A stretch of 11,369 nucleotides of DNA from Dunaliella salina. Lineage: Eukaryota; Chlorophyta; Chlorophyceae; Chlamydomonadales; Dunaliellaceae. The stretch lies in the NCBI GenBank assembly GCA_002284615.2, contig MU069746.1, positions 205,273-216,641 of the forward strand, in the 5' to 3' direction. The position numbers and the translations under genes are program-made. Shown here piece after piece: positions 1 to 7,545 of the stretch (within the stretch, counting starts at the first letter, position 1; each line of letters starts with the position of its first letter). Under the pieces are notes generated by a model. That model ran no database searches. It was not told where the DNA came from and worked only from the letters and a program-made list of their open reading frames with translations.

Positions 1-136
1 GATGTAAAGAAGTTGCAAAGTTGCGCATGCTCCCTGCGATAGGAAAAGGATGTAAAGAAGTTGCAAGTTGAGCATGGGTTGCTCCCTGCGATAGGAAAAG
101 ATGTAATGAAGTTGCAAAGTTGAGCATGGGTAGCAG
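1..136. repeat. Tandem minisatellite, about 2.7 copies of a 48-52 bp unit
   Basis: Copies begin at 1, 49 and 100 with GATGTAAAGAAG or GATGTAATGAAG. Each continues with TTGCAA(A)GTTG, a GCATG core and, in the first two, CTCCCTGCGATAGGAAAAG. Copy 2 has a 4-5 base insertion (GGTT) relative to copy 1. Copy 3 keeps the insertion region but diverges after about 136. The array probably continues to the left of the window. No coding function is evident. Confidence 0.9.
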
Positions 137-224
137 TGTGCAGCCTACACGATAGCCTCCTGAAAGGACAAGTTTGGGGAGCAGGCGAGTGGAGAGGTGT
201 TGCACCCTGGTGCTGTCTGAGCAC

Positions 225-358
225 AAGTCTTGCCCTTACCCCATCCTCTGCTGTCTTGAATGTGGTCACATGTGAGCATCTGAGGTGCCTGAACGTCTGA
301 ACGTCTGAAACATCTGAACACATTTGGGTAAGCAGAGGATGGGGTGAGGGCAAGACTT
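225..358. repeat. Long inverted repeat (28 bp arms, 78 nt spacer)
   Basis: The left arm at 225-252 and the right arm at 331-358 are reverse complements at 27 of 28 positions. The one mismatch is a T opposite G, so a plus-strand transcript would pair along the whole arm with a single U-G wobble. The next outer pair, C224 with G359, also fits. The spacer contains near-repeats of GAACGTCT and GAAACATCT at about 290-320. It could be a foldback element, a MITE remnant or a small-RNA hairpin precursor. There is no direct evidence for transcription. Confidence 0.85.
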
Positions 359-371
359 GCTTTAAGACTGC

Positions 372-373
<2 letters not shown>

Positions 374-442
<69 letters not shown>
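374..442. repeat. (AC/CA)34 dinucleotide microsatellite
   Basis: An uninterrupted CA run of about 68 bases ends in CATATG, whose ATG is the first start codon of the following open frame. The lack of interruptions suggests a tract that is currently length-unstable. Confidence 0.98.
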
Positions 443-443
<1 letters not shown>

Positions 444-445
<2 letters not shown>

Positions 446-916
446 GCGCACAGGTGAGCTGAACAAGCGGTGGCTTGCGTTGCTAGCAGAGGATGAGGAA
501 GCTGGTGAGGACAGGCAGCAGCCATTCGAGCCTTCCAAGGGCACCACTCACACCACCACCACCTCCACCGCCCCAGCTCAACACAGAAGCAGAGGAGGAG
601 CAGCAGGGGCCCACAGCAGGAGGCATCCGCCATCAGCCACAGCTAGTGAGGGTGGTGGTAGCCGCACGCACGCCCCGCCCATGACACACCCTGCTGCCAC
701 TGCCGGAGCTACAGGCGTTGAGGCCCCCACCCTCCATGTAGGGGATGTGCCTGTTGCAAGCCTAGGGGTGTCTCCGTACGCAGAGCGCAGGTCTTCTGAA
801 GTGCAGCATGCACAGCACGCGCAGCGCCCCCCACGCAGCCATCACCAGCAGCGCCCTCCACGCCATCCGCAGCAGCGCCACAGCGCAGCTGTGTCTGCTC
901 CTGCAACTGGCGTTGT

Positions 917-955
<39 letters not shown>

Positions 956-1319
956 CCCTGCACAGCCTCCTCCCTCACGCGCCCAGCAGCATCTGCAGCA
1001 GCAGCAGCCACAGCAGCAGCAGCAGCCGAGGTCGGTGGTTAGCGAGAGAGGCGCGCGGGGAGGGGGGAGCATGCGGGGGCCGAGAGTGCCTGGGTCGGTG
1101 GCTCCTCCTGCACAGCATGCCCCCTTTGAAGGTGCTGGCGGAGCTGGCGGTGGGGTTGGTTCGAGCATAGGCCGGGTAGGGCATGCAGCTGCAAGGGGAG
1201 GCGGAGGAGGAGGAGGAGGAGGTAGGAGAGTAGGGGGTGCAGGTCATGGCCATGGAGAGGGCAGGGGAGGCCGAGGACGAGGGCGAGGAGGGCAGCAACA
1301 ACAGCAGCAACAGCAGTAA
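444..1319 (+). CDS. Hypothetical polyQ / RGG-rich low-complexity protein (possibly one exon)
   Basis: An open frame of 291 codons runs from ATG at 444 to TAA at 1317-1319. I do not recognise a family. The first 35 residues look like ordinary protein, with an acidic stretch (AEDEEAGED) near residues 15-23. The middle is rich in Pro, His, Ala, Ser and Arg. A run of 12 Gln lies at about residues 159-170 and an interrupted Gln tract at about 183-195. The tail (about 252-283) is Gly/Arg-rich with GRGGRGRGRGG, then 8 Gln before the stop. RG/RGG-rich tails are known in RNA-binding and phase-separating proteins, so nucleic-acid binding is a possible role, inferred from composition alone. GCGCACAG just before GTGAGCTG could be a splice acceptor, so the true start may lie upstream and this could be an internal or last exon. 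Long open frames on the opposite strand arise from the same CAG repeats. It could also be a non-coding CAG-rich region. Confidence 0.42.
918..953. repeat. (CAG)12 trinucleotide repeat
   Basis: Twelve uninterrupted CAG units encode the Gln run of the surrounding plus-strand frame. A second interrupted CAG cluster (CAG and CCA units) follows at about 996-1025. Confidence 0.95.
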
Positions 1320-1371
1320 GGCACAAGTGGCGACGCTTTTTGAGCAGAAGCGTCCGATTGCGCAGGTCAGC

Positions 1372-1373
<2 letters not shown>

Positions 1374-1403
<30 letters not shown>
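1374..1403. repeat. (CAG)10 trinucleotide repeat
   Basis: Ten uninterrupted CAG units lie 55 bases after the stop of the polyQ frame. In the same phase as that frame they would again read as Gln, but a TGA at about 1341-1343 separates the two. In another frame they lie in a short open stretch that ends at 1461. A downstream exon or a different splice form of the same low-complexity gene is possible but not shown. Confidence 0.92.
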
Positions 1404-1405
<2 letters not shown>

Positions 1406-1615
1406 ACCCCTGCCGCAGGGGTGGTACTGCGACAGCGGAGCAGCCACAGTGGACTGAATAGCTCCCTAGAACATACAAGCGTGCGCCAACGAACGCGCGC
1501 AGTGGGGATGGATCCACCTTCACATTCGTGCGCTCTCACAAACACGTGCACTGGGGATGGATGTCAGGCCTACCAAGACGCACACAGACGCAAGGAGGCT
1601 CAGACCATTGGAGTC

Positions 1616-1660
1616 CTCTCTCTCTCTCCCCCCCTCTCTCTCTCTCTCTCTCTCCCTCTC

Positions 1661-1714
<54 letters not shown>

Positions 1715-1738
1715 CCTCTCTCTCTCTCTCTCCCCCTC
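1616..1738. repeat. CT/C polypyrimidine tract (about 120 bp)
   Basis: An almost pure pyrimidine run of CT dinucleotides is interrupted by C-rich blocks. Its complement is pure purine, so the tract can form triplex (H-DNA) structure under strain. It ends at CCCCCTCTGGAG, so it could also act as an oversized polypyrimidine tract in front of a splice acceptor at about 1743. Open frames read through it on both strands are artefacts of the repeat (alternating Ser-Leu or Arg-Glu). Confidence 0.97.
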
Positions 1739-1739
1739 T

Positions 1740-2972
1740 GGAGCTGCTCGCGAGATGCTTTTGGACCAGAGAAGTGAGCGACACATGACCACCCCCGAAA
1801 AGCAGGTGCAGCGCTTGCGTCCGAAGCAAGGCCCAGGCCTTTGCGTACAACTGTCCTACAGCACCATGATGGTTCAAGGCTAGCCCTCCCTGCAGTTGCT
1901 ACTGTGGCCGGAGGCTTGGCAGTTTGGACCTCCATACAGCAAACTCTGCTGCACACAGTGTGTGTAGAAGTCAGGTCAGGAACCTGTCCATTCTCTCTAG
2001 GTTGAAGGACGGAGCGTGCTAGGGGAGGAACAAAGAGTCAGGGTCCCCTTTCCTCTGGGGCCCCCTCTGACTGGGAGCCGCTGTGCAGGATTTTCCTGGG
2101 ACGCAGCACGGGCCACGCATGGGTGCTCATGCGAAGCACAGCGCTTGGGCTTGTTTGTGCTCCATTTTGCAGCAGCTGCTCAGCTGCCAGAAACAGCCTT
2201 CCCAGTGGCACGCATGTGGACTGATGTAGGTGTACACGTGTGATGAATAATCATAATTATGAGTGTGTACCAAGCTCTGGCGCGCTGTGGTCCACTCCCT
2301 GATCATCGCATTAGCCGGATCAACCTGTGTGGTAGTTTCTCAGTGATGGGCACATCTCACACATGCTCCTACAAGAATTGCCTGTATGGCAGTTTCTTGT
2401 GTAGGAGGAGGCTGGATCTCACATGTGTTCTTCATGCCTGTGGTGCGTGGGAGCGACAGACCTGAGTTGGGAAAGAGGAGCAGCTTTGCTCTCTGCCTAC
2501 TGACTCAGCACCTGGCATTCCGGCAGCCCTGGTCCTTGCTCAATGCAACCTGGTTTGCTTCCAGCGAAGATGGAATCCATTTACGTTGGGCGTGGTGTGC
2601 GTCATGTAAGCAGAGCTGGGCTTGGACAGCGATGTCAACCACTTCTGCAGTTCAGTTTTGTGGCAGCACCAGCTTTGTCTGAGCTAGGACGCTTACTAGC
2701 TGACTGTGCACAGCCAGTTTTGGGTTGCTTTTCTTTTCCAAGTGTACCTTTGTGGCCGCTCACCTGATGTGCAAGGAGTCATGGCCAAAATGTGTAGCTC
2801 TAATACTAAAGCATTTATATGTATTTATTGCTTCAAGAAGTCATGTGTAATAAAATGCAGATGCCCAGCCGATCTGCTGTGGCTCGATGGTCAGACAGGA
2901 AAAGGGAAGCTTGACAGCAAGATTTGTCAATCATGGCAGGACTCTGAGCAGAAACCCCTGGTATCTGACTGA
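1740..2972. other. Stretch with no convincing gene
   Basis: Base use here is mixed and all open frames are short (about 100 codons or fewer) with no recognisable domain. A piece at 1745-1805 reads smoothly (AREMLLDQRSERHMTTPEKQ) and is followed by CAG-GTGCAG, a possible donor, so it might be a small exon. The motif TGTAATAAAA at about 2846-2855 resembles a polyadenylation signal (TGTAA or AATAAA-like), but no coding region clearly precedes it. Confidence 0.5.
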
Positions 2973-3664
2973 CTTCTTACATATACTAAGATTGCCCAGC
3001 AGCTGTTGTACTTGCCTTCGAGGGAAGCATTTCTGGAGCAAAAGAGGGCTGTTGTTACCTGTGCAAGCTGGAGAAAAAGGGCGCTGTATATCCAAGTCCG
3101 TGCCAGGCAGCAAACAACGTCCATGAAGGGCAGGCCAAGCAGCAAGTGATGCCATGGTTAACTAACCAATGGTGCTCGAGAGCAATACTAAAGTCTTTGA
3201 CCACAGCACTCACAACCGAATTTTCAACGAGTTCAAGCTGGATCCTCTGCCACAACTTTTAGCGCTCAGTGTCAATCCCAGCATTTAGATACTGGTGTTG
3301 TAACAAAAAGTGTATGTGTTTGTTCTGGAAACATGTGAGCTGGTGTTAGGGAGGCTGTTTTGGGGAAAAAAGAGAATCCTAAGCAGGCCAGATGCCACGC
3401 GCATTTAGGGAAGGTTCCCTGTCAAGCAAGCAGGACCTGATTCTTACCTAAAAGGACCTAAATGGTCTGGAAGCAGGCAAGGATCACGTGTGCAAAAAGA
3501 CAAGCTAACCCCAAAAACTGCAGACAATTCCAAGGGCAGTGAGATGGGTTTATGGTGCAAAATCTGGCAAAAAGACGTCCATAAGGGTTAAAAAGGTTAC
3601 AAGGGTTATAAGGAGTTGGCCTACAGCCCAAGAACCTGGCTGATCGGCTGCTGGTGAAACATTC
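2973..3664. other. Stretch with no convincing gene
   Basis: Only short open frames occur. On the minus strand about 3130-3255 reads as a plausible protein fragment (QLELVENSVVSAVVKDFSIA), but I could not place it and it has no clear splice borders. A small degenerate run of AAGGGTTA/AAGGTTAC words lies at about 3583-3612. Confidence 0.45.
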
Positions 3665-4328
3665 TCAACCAGCAAAAATTGAAACCAATACCGACAAAAA
3701 TTTTGAAAATTTGCACGAGTCTTGATTTAGAAAAGCATTGACTTCAAGATCAGTCAAACAGTGGAACCTCGCCAAAAAAGGAATAAAGTCAGTGTTTGGG
3801 AGCTGGGCAAAAATGTGAAATGGTCTGAAGAGATCAATAAACAAGTCCTTGTATTTTCTTCGCAGCTCACACACTTCAAAGTGCAATAGAAAAGAGCGTG
3901 TTTCTCGTCTTGCACATCAGCACAATCACACTTTTTGCAAATGTTTGAGCCACAAAGCAATTTTGCGTCCTGAAATTGAAAGCCCAACGGCTCGATGAGG
4001 GTGGGGTAGAAAGCCTTTGTGCGCACATCGCGAAGGCAGTCGCTTAAGCCCGATTGGTGGTAACCGATCGTTCCCCTGGCCAGGATGCGCTGCCAGCCAT
4101 TCACCACCAGCCTTGCTCATACTGGAATGAGTTTATTGCCCACTGAAACGTGCGCATCTGCCATCTTTGCTTCGAAGGCCACGCGCTTTGGTCTAACATG
4201 ACGTTCACGTCCTTGAGCAAGCCTCTAATCATGTAATTCCACGCTGCCTCTTCAGACCCAACATTCTTGCTCAAGCTAGACAAGGGATCTAGACAAAGAT
4301 CAAGATGCCCTGATGCAAACCTGGTCAC
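3665..4328 (-). pseudogene. Non-LTR (LINE-type) retrotransposon remnant, C-terminal end of ORF2-like protein
   Basis: On the minus strand, fragments of one protein lie in order but in different frames. About 4328-4101 and then 4120-4080 (SKAGGEWLAAHPGQGN) are weaker. About 4045-3880 reads LSDCLRDVRTKAFYP and then CKKCDCADVQDEKHALFYC. The frame then shifts near 3885 and continues as HFEVCELRRKYKDLF and later VNAFLNQDSCKFSKFL. The CxxC plus HxxxxC block with a DEKHALFYC core, followed by an LR-x-Y-x-LF block and an FLNQ-K-FL tail, is the layout seen after the reverse transcriptase domain in many LINE proteins. It probably binds zinc. No reverse transcriptase or endonuclease motif is left in the window, so this is a 5'-truncated copy. 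At least two frame changes make it non-functional. The assignment rests on motif layout, not on a database search. Confidence 0.7.
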
Positions 4329-4337
4329 CCCTTGCCC

Positions 4338-4357
4338 CCCTAACCCTAAACCCTAAA
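4338..4357. repeat. Interstitial telomere-type repeat (CCCTAA/CCCTAAA)
   Basis: Three consecutive telomere-like units lie here: one CCCTAA and two CCCTAAA. CCCTAAA is the complement of TTTAGGG, the telomere repeat of plants and many algae. It sits immediately beyond the upstream end of the LINE remnant, which runs away from it on the minus strand. It may mark a healed break, a terminal insertion or a chance match. Confidence 0.8.
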
Positions 4358-4504
4358 AGACTGTTGCAGGGCGGCCCTCAGCGGCACAGCAGGGACAGAG
4401 CAGGAGGAGGGGCAGCACAGCATCAACAAGCACCACAACCGTGGCCAGGCAACCTTGTGAATTGAATGCGGAAAATTGACTTCTCCATGACAGCTTGTGA
4501 CAGA

Positions 4505-4700
4505 GCGGGCGAACCTGGCGTGGCTCAGCCGCATCGCTCCTGTGGGAGTGCGGTGGAGAAGGTCGTGGGTTCGTGTCCTGGTGGGGACACTCCGATATAG
4601 GCTTGAGTGTCTTCCCAGGGTTAATTGGTGGGGTCGCTCCAATATAGGCTGGGGTGTCCTTTCCTTAATGCACGCTCCGAGACCCTTGTGGTAGGGTGTA
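4505..4700 (+). mobile_element. tRNA-derived SINE-like element
   Basis: TGGCTCAGCCG at 4521-4531 resembles the A box of tRNA genes (TRGCNNAGYNGG) and GGTTCGTGTCC at 4568-4578 resembles the B box (GGTTCGANTCC). They are about 36 bases apart, the usual spacing for an internal RNA polymerase III promoter. Between them CCGCA/TGCGG and CTCC/GGAG can pair around a TGTG loop, like an anticodon arm. No acceptor stem closes, so it is not a working tRNA gene. The body continues with two copies of a 47 bp unit (GGTGGGG, then CTCC-ATATAGGCT and GTGTC) at 4580 and 4627. GAAAATT at 4471-4477 and 4701-4707 could be a target-site duplication, but 7 bases is weak evidence. Family unknown to me. Confidence 0.55.
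4580..4665. repeat. Two direct copies of a 47 bp unit inside the SINE-like element
   Basis: GGTGGGGACACTCCGATATA at 4580 and GGTGGGGTCGCTCCAATATA at 4627 start two copies. Both continue GGCT and end in GTGTCTTCC or GTGTCCTTTCC. The duplication forms the body that follows the tRNA-like head. Confidence 0.8.
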
Positions 4701-4728
4701 GAAAATTCAAAATACAGAGGTTAATACT

Positions 4729-4902
4729 ATGAAGATGCAAGGCCTGGTGCCCGGCTTCTGGCTGGTGGCATGTCTCATCAGCATGGTGAACTCTGCTAAC
4801 CAGCTCCAGGATGCTAATGTCACTCTGCTTATAATTCTCCCAAACGTGGGTAGGGCAATTTACACTGCAACTTTGGATCGTTCAAAAAGTTGGAGTCCCT
4901 AG
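4729..4902 (+). CDS. Small ORF, 57 aa, signal-peptide-like N-terminus
   Basis: ATG at 4729 and TAG at 4900-4902 give 57 codons. The start reads MKMQGLVPGFWLVACLISMV, followed by NSANQ: a short basic start, a hydrophobic core of about 14 residues and a small-residue site (NSA) that fits signal peptidase. An NVT glycosylation sequon lies near residue 30, followed by a second hydrophobic patch (LLIILP). GGGTAGGG near 4850 might be a splice donor, in which case this is the first exon of a secreted or membrane protein. Nothing nearby confirms it. Chance cannot be excluded for an ORF this short. Confidence 0.25.
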   Translation: MKMQGLVPGFWLVACLISMVNSANQLQDANVTLLIILPNVGRAIYTATLDRSKSWSP

Positions 4903-4910
4903 ACTCTCCC

Positions 4911-4924
4911 GGGGGGGAGGGGGG
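4911..4924. repeat. G7-A-G6 run
   Basis: Thirteen G in fourteen bases follow CTCCC. On the plus strand it could contribute to a G-quadruplex; it could also be a slippage tract. Confidence 0.85.
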
Positions 4925-4962
4925 TCATACGGTCTTTGCCCCAACGTGGCCCCTTAGCTGAT

Positions 4963-4981
4963 GTGGAGAAGGTTTCTCCAC
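4963..4981. repeat. Perfect 8 bp hairpin
   Basis: GTGGAGAA and TTCTCCAC pair perfectly across a GGT loop. A pyrimidine-rich stretch (TTTTTTTCTTTCTTTTCC) follows at about 4990-5007. A function as a terminator or RNA structure is possible but unproven. Confidence 0.7.
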
Positions 4982-5261
4982 CTACAACGTTTTTTTCTTT
5001 CTTTTCCTTTCTTGGAAGACTCTCATCGGCCTGCTAAACTTGTGCTATAGCTAAGCAAATTGAGCACAAACTCAACCAGTAATGCCACCAAAAACAAAAA
5101 ATGCTCATCATAGCCTTGGTGACCCGGAGCGAGGGCTGCTAGAAGCCATCAAGGTCCACATTGTCATGCTCAATCACTGTCATTGCACTTTTGATGTTCT
5201 TGAAGCAGGCGATACATCCCCGGGGTGGCGCCATATAAGGTTTCAATGTCCAGAGTCGGCA

Positions 5262-5329
5262 AAAGCCATTTGACAAGGAATAGGTTCACAAAGCCATCTG
5301 ACAAAGCCATCTGACAAGGGATAGGTTCG
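5262..5329. repeat. Short tandem repeat AAAGCCAT(C/T)TGACAAGG-ATAGGTTC
   Basis: Full copies begin at 5262 and 5303, with a truncated copy AAAGCCATCTGAC at 5290-5302 between them. The full unit is 27-28 bases. Just upstream, a 63-codon frame (5082-5273) has no recognisable features. Confidence 0.85.
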
Positions 5330-5444
5330 AGCTGAGGGCGTGGTTTGCGAATGGACTGCTACTCTGCTTGCTCTTCATGCGGCTGCTCAGCTGTTCTTGG
5401 GCTAGATGTAGAGTGCTGGCTCGGCTGCAGCACACAGAGAAATC

Positions 5445-5771
5445 TTGGGTCAGACACAGCGGGTGTGGACCAGCTTAACGTTACATCAGGGACAGGGCAC
5501 CCCTGGCACAAGGCCAGGGATAACAGAAACGGAGCCAAACCTCAATGAAAGGTGGAATAGAAGGTTTAATAAGAGAGAGAACCCAAAAAAATGTCTTATG
5601 CGGAAAGGACGCCTGGCCGCGGCGGAATTCCCGTCCAAAGTGCGCCCAACCGACTCAGTTAATTCCTCGGACTTCACAGACTGGAAGGGCTTCGCCGCCC
5701 CAAATTCCCACCCTTTTTTGATGCTGGTGGCAATGCAAGTGCCTAACACAAGCGCCAACCAGCACTGCTGA
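5445..5771 (+). CDS. Unplaced open frame, about 108 aa
   Basis: The frame is open from about 5445 to the TGA at 5769-5771 with no ATG at its start, so it would have to be an exon or a relic. It reads as charged, soluble protein (NLNERWNRRFNKRENPKKCL, then FPSKVRPTDSVNSSDFTDW). I do not recognise it. The opposite strand is also open over 5486-5758, so coding status is ambiguous. A 7 bp hairpin (CCCTGGC, ACAAG, GCCAGGG) lies inside at 5501-5519. Confidence 0.22.
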   Translation: MGQTQRVWTSLTLHQGQGTPGTRPGITETEPNLNERWNRRFNKRENPKKCLMRKGRLAAAEFPSKVRPTDSVNSSDFTDWKGFAAPNSHPFLMLVAMQVPNTSANQHC

Positions 5772-5826
5772 GGTCTGATAGGTCTGCATGAGGAAGTTTG
5801 GGAACCTCCTTTTGGAATATTTGGGT

Positions 5827-5900
5827 GTCTGAATCTGTACCTAAATCTGGATGTGGGTCTCTACCTGTATTGGAATCCAAGTTTTACTTTGAATTAATTG
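5827..5900. repeat. Small patch of diverged hexamer repeat
   Basis: Words such as GTCTGAATCTGTACCTAAATCTGGATG repeat the six-base rhythm of the large array at 6990-7545. The AT-rich stretch at 5881-5940 follows. It may be a separated outlier of the same array, with 5.9-7.0 kb inserted between. Confidence 0.55.
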
Positions 5901-5993
5901 AAAAAAATGGAATTGAAAAAAAATAATAAAAAAAGCAATATGGGGGTTTCCACATGTGGGGGGGGCAAATTGTGTTTGTCAACACAGGGTAAG

Positions 5994-6569
5994 ATGGAGA
6001 CCGAGCAACAAGTGCGCCAACCACTGCAAAAGGTCGACGAGCTTAACGCAGCAGGAGAACGGGGCAACTCGGTTTAGCGTTGACCACCTCATCCAGCAAG
6101 CAGCAGACACTGGGCAGCAGCGTGCAGCATCAACAGCGAACAGCGACGAAGCCTCTACAGCGTGCGTCTGCTGCGCTCCAGGTACGCAAGGGCGAGGTGG
6201 GCAGTGTGCAGCATGTTAAGCGCGTGCGGGACAACGCCCAGGGCAAGCAGCGATACGCTGCACAGTTCAGCACGGCCGAGGCAGCGACAGCAGCGTATGC
6301 GGGGTTCCGCGACAGTAACGCAGCACAGGCAGTGTTGGACCTCAAGAGGACGCGCTTACAGAATGAGCCTGGCCATCCAGCTGCAGCAAATAGGCTGGGT
6401 GCAGTGTGGTTATGGGGAGGAACTGGTGGTGCAAGCCAGGGGCACAGGCATCCTGGTCAAACATCGGGAGATGGAGCTACCCTTCCCTGGCGACAGCAGC
6501 AAGCTAAAGACCTGGACTGTGGGTCGGCAAAGTGTCCAGTCCTTTAGATGGTTTCATCCAAGCTTGTGA
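5994..6569 (+). pseudogene. CAG-rich coding-like region in several frames (decayed or multi-exon gene)
   Basis: A frame starting with ATG at 5994 reads METEQQVRQPLQKVDELNAA, then GERGNSV, and stops at about 6075. A second frame is open from 6047 to 6547 and reads well in its middle (GKQRYAAQFSTAEAATAAYA, then GFRDSNAAQAVLDLKRTRLQ). The frame of the first ATG opens again at 6162-6569 and ends with LQQIGWVQCGYGEELVVQAR and HREMELPFPGDSSKLKTWTV. Gln, Ala and Ser dominate, as in the 444-1319 protein. Good-looking protein segments in alternating frames suggest either unmarked small introns or frameshift decay. No firm splice pair was found. I do not recognise the product. Confidence 0.33.
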
Positions 6570-6989
6570 GTGTGACTTAAAAAAAAGCAAACATGAATGC
6601 CAGACATCACTTATGGTTCAAGTAAGCATGGAACTTCGCAGGAGCATATGGATTCGGGCTGTTGCTGCAGTTCCTAAACATTGCAATAGGGTTTTTGGAG
6701 TTTTGAGGAAACTGTTTGCCAAACATCACACAAATCTGCATCTGACCATTTCTCTCCTTGCACTTGGTGTCTGAATATCTGGAGTTTCAAGTCAAACGTA
6801 TGAGCATTCTGGTTAAGACTTCTTGTGCCATTTTCCCAGTGCTTACTTGGAGAACCTCAACTTTACGTGGTAATATGAGCACATGTTTCTCGACAGTTAG
6901 AATTTCTATTTGCATTTTTTTTTGAAGACTTGTTCCAGGTCTGTGTTTCCGCTCAGCTGCCCTCGTAGGCGGATATAGCGATGTAACCT
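6570..6989. other. Stretch with no gene seen
   Basis: Base use becomes AT-richer than in the preceding CAG-rich block. No open frame longer than about 80 codons or recognisable motif was seen. A few TGTCTGAATATCTGG-like words near 6770 recall the hexamer repeat that follows. Confidence 0.5.
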
Positions 6990-7545
6990 TACCTTAATTT
7001 AAATTTGAATTTGTATCTGCCTCTTTGAATTATAATCCACATCTGACTTTGAATTTGTACCTGAATTGTTATCTGATTCTGTATTTAAATCTGCATCTGT
7101 ACCTAAATCTAGACCTGAATACTTGCATCGGAATCAGTATATGAATTTTGATCGTAATATCATATTACGAATACGTACCCAAATCTAAATTTGGGCATTT
7201 GAAACTCTACCTGACTCTGAATTTATATTTGACACAATACCTAAATCTGAATCTGTATGTGAATCTAAATCTTTATTTGACTTTATCTAAATCTCAGCTT
7301 GCATTTGACTCTGAATCTATATTTGACTCTGTACCTAAATAAAGATTTGTATCTAATCCGAATCTAAATCTGTATCTGAATTTGGATATAACTGTTTCTG
7401 AATTTGGACCAGTGCCTGGAGCTGTATCAAAATCTGAATTAAAAATACGTGCCTTTAACTTACTTTGAACCTAAATCCGATTATAAATCTGTTTTTTCAT
7501 CTGACTCTTGAATCTGCATCCTGCATACTGTTGTAAATCTGCTTT
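6990..7545. repeat. Highly diverged hexanucleotide array (RAATCT family)
   Basis: About 550 bases are built almost entirely from six-base words related to GAATCT, GTATCT, AAATCT, GTACCT and GACTCT, on a loose period of 6 and in places 12. The plus-strand frame at 7148-7342 therefore reads as alternating residues (LTLNLYLTQYLNLNLYVNL), a by-product of the period rather than evidence of a protein. A perfect 7 bp hairpin (CGTAATA, TCA, TATTACG) lies at 7153-7169. The divergence implies an old array. Confidence 0.8.

Noticed and set aside
1..136. CRISPR array
   Set aside because: The units are contiguous with no unique spacers, and the setting is eukaryotic.
842..1168. Cys-rich and Leu-rich minus-strand proteins opposite the CAG tracts
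   Set aside because: They are shadows of CAG repeats read as CTG, TGC and GCT.
1374..1462. A frame after the CAG run reading PLPQGWYCDSGAATVD, resembling the D-S-G-A motif of retroviral-type proteases
   Set aside because: Only about 20 residues before a stop, with no supporting domain on either side; a DSGA match this short is likely chance.
1520..1956. Long frames on both strands across the CT tract
   Set aside because: They exist because a dinucleotide repeat has no stops; the residues simply alternate.
4505..4590. A functional tRNA gene
   Set aside because: A- and B-box-like motifs exist, but no 7 bp acceptor stem closes and the B box has a changed key base.
6240..6330. AAQFSTAEAATAAYAGF as a possible AP2/ERF DNA-binding domain piece
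   Set aside because: Only the FxTAEEAAxAY-like part fits; the conserved YRG and W-containing strands before it are missing.
7148..7342. Leu/Asn/Tyr-alternating protein in the hexamer array
   Set aside because: Explained by the six-base period of the DNA; no start context or conserved composition beyond the repeat.
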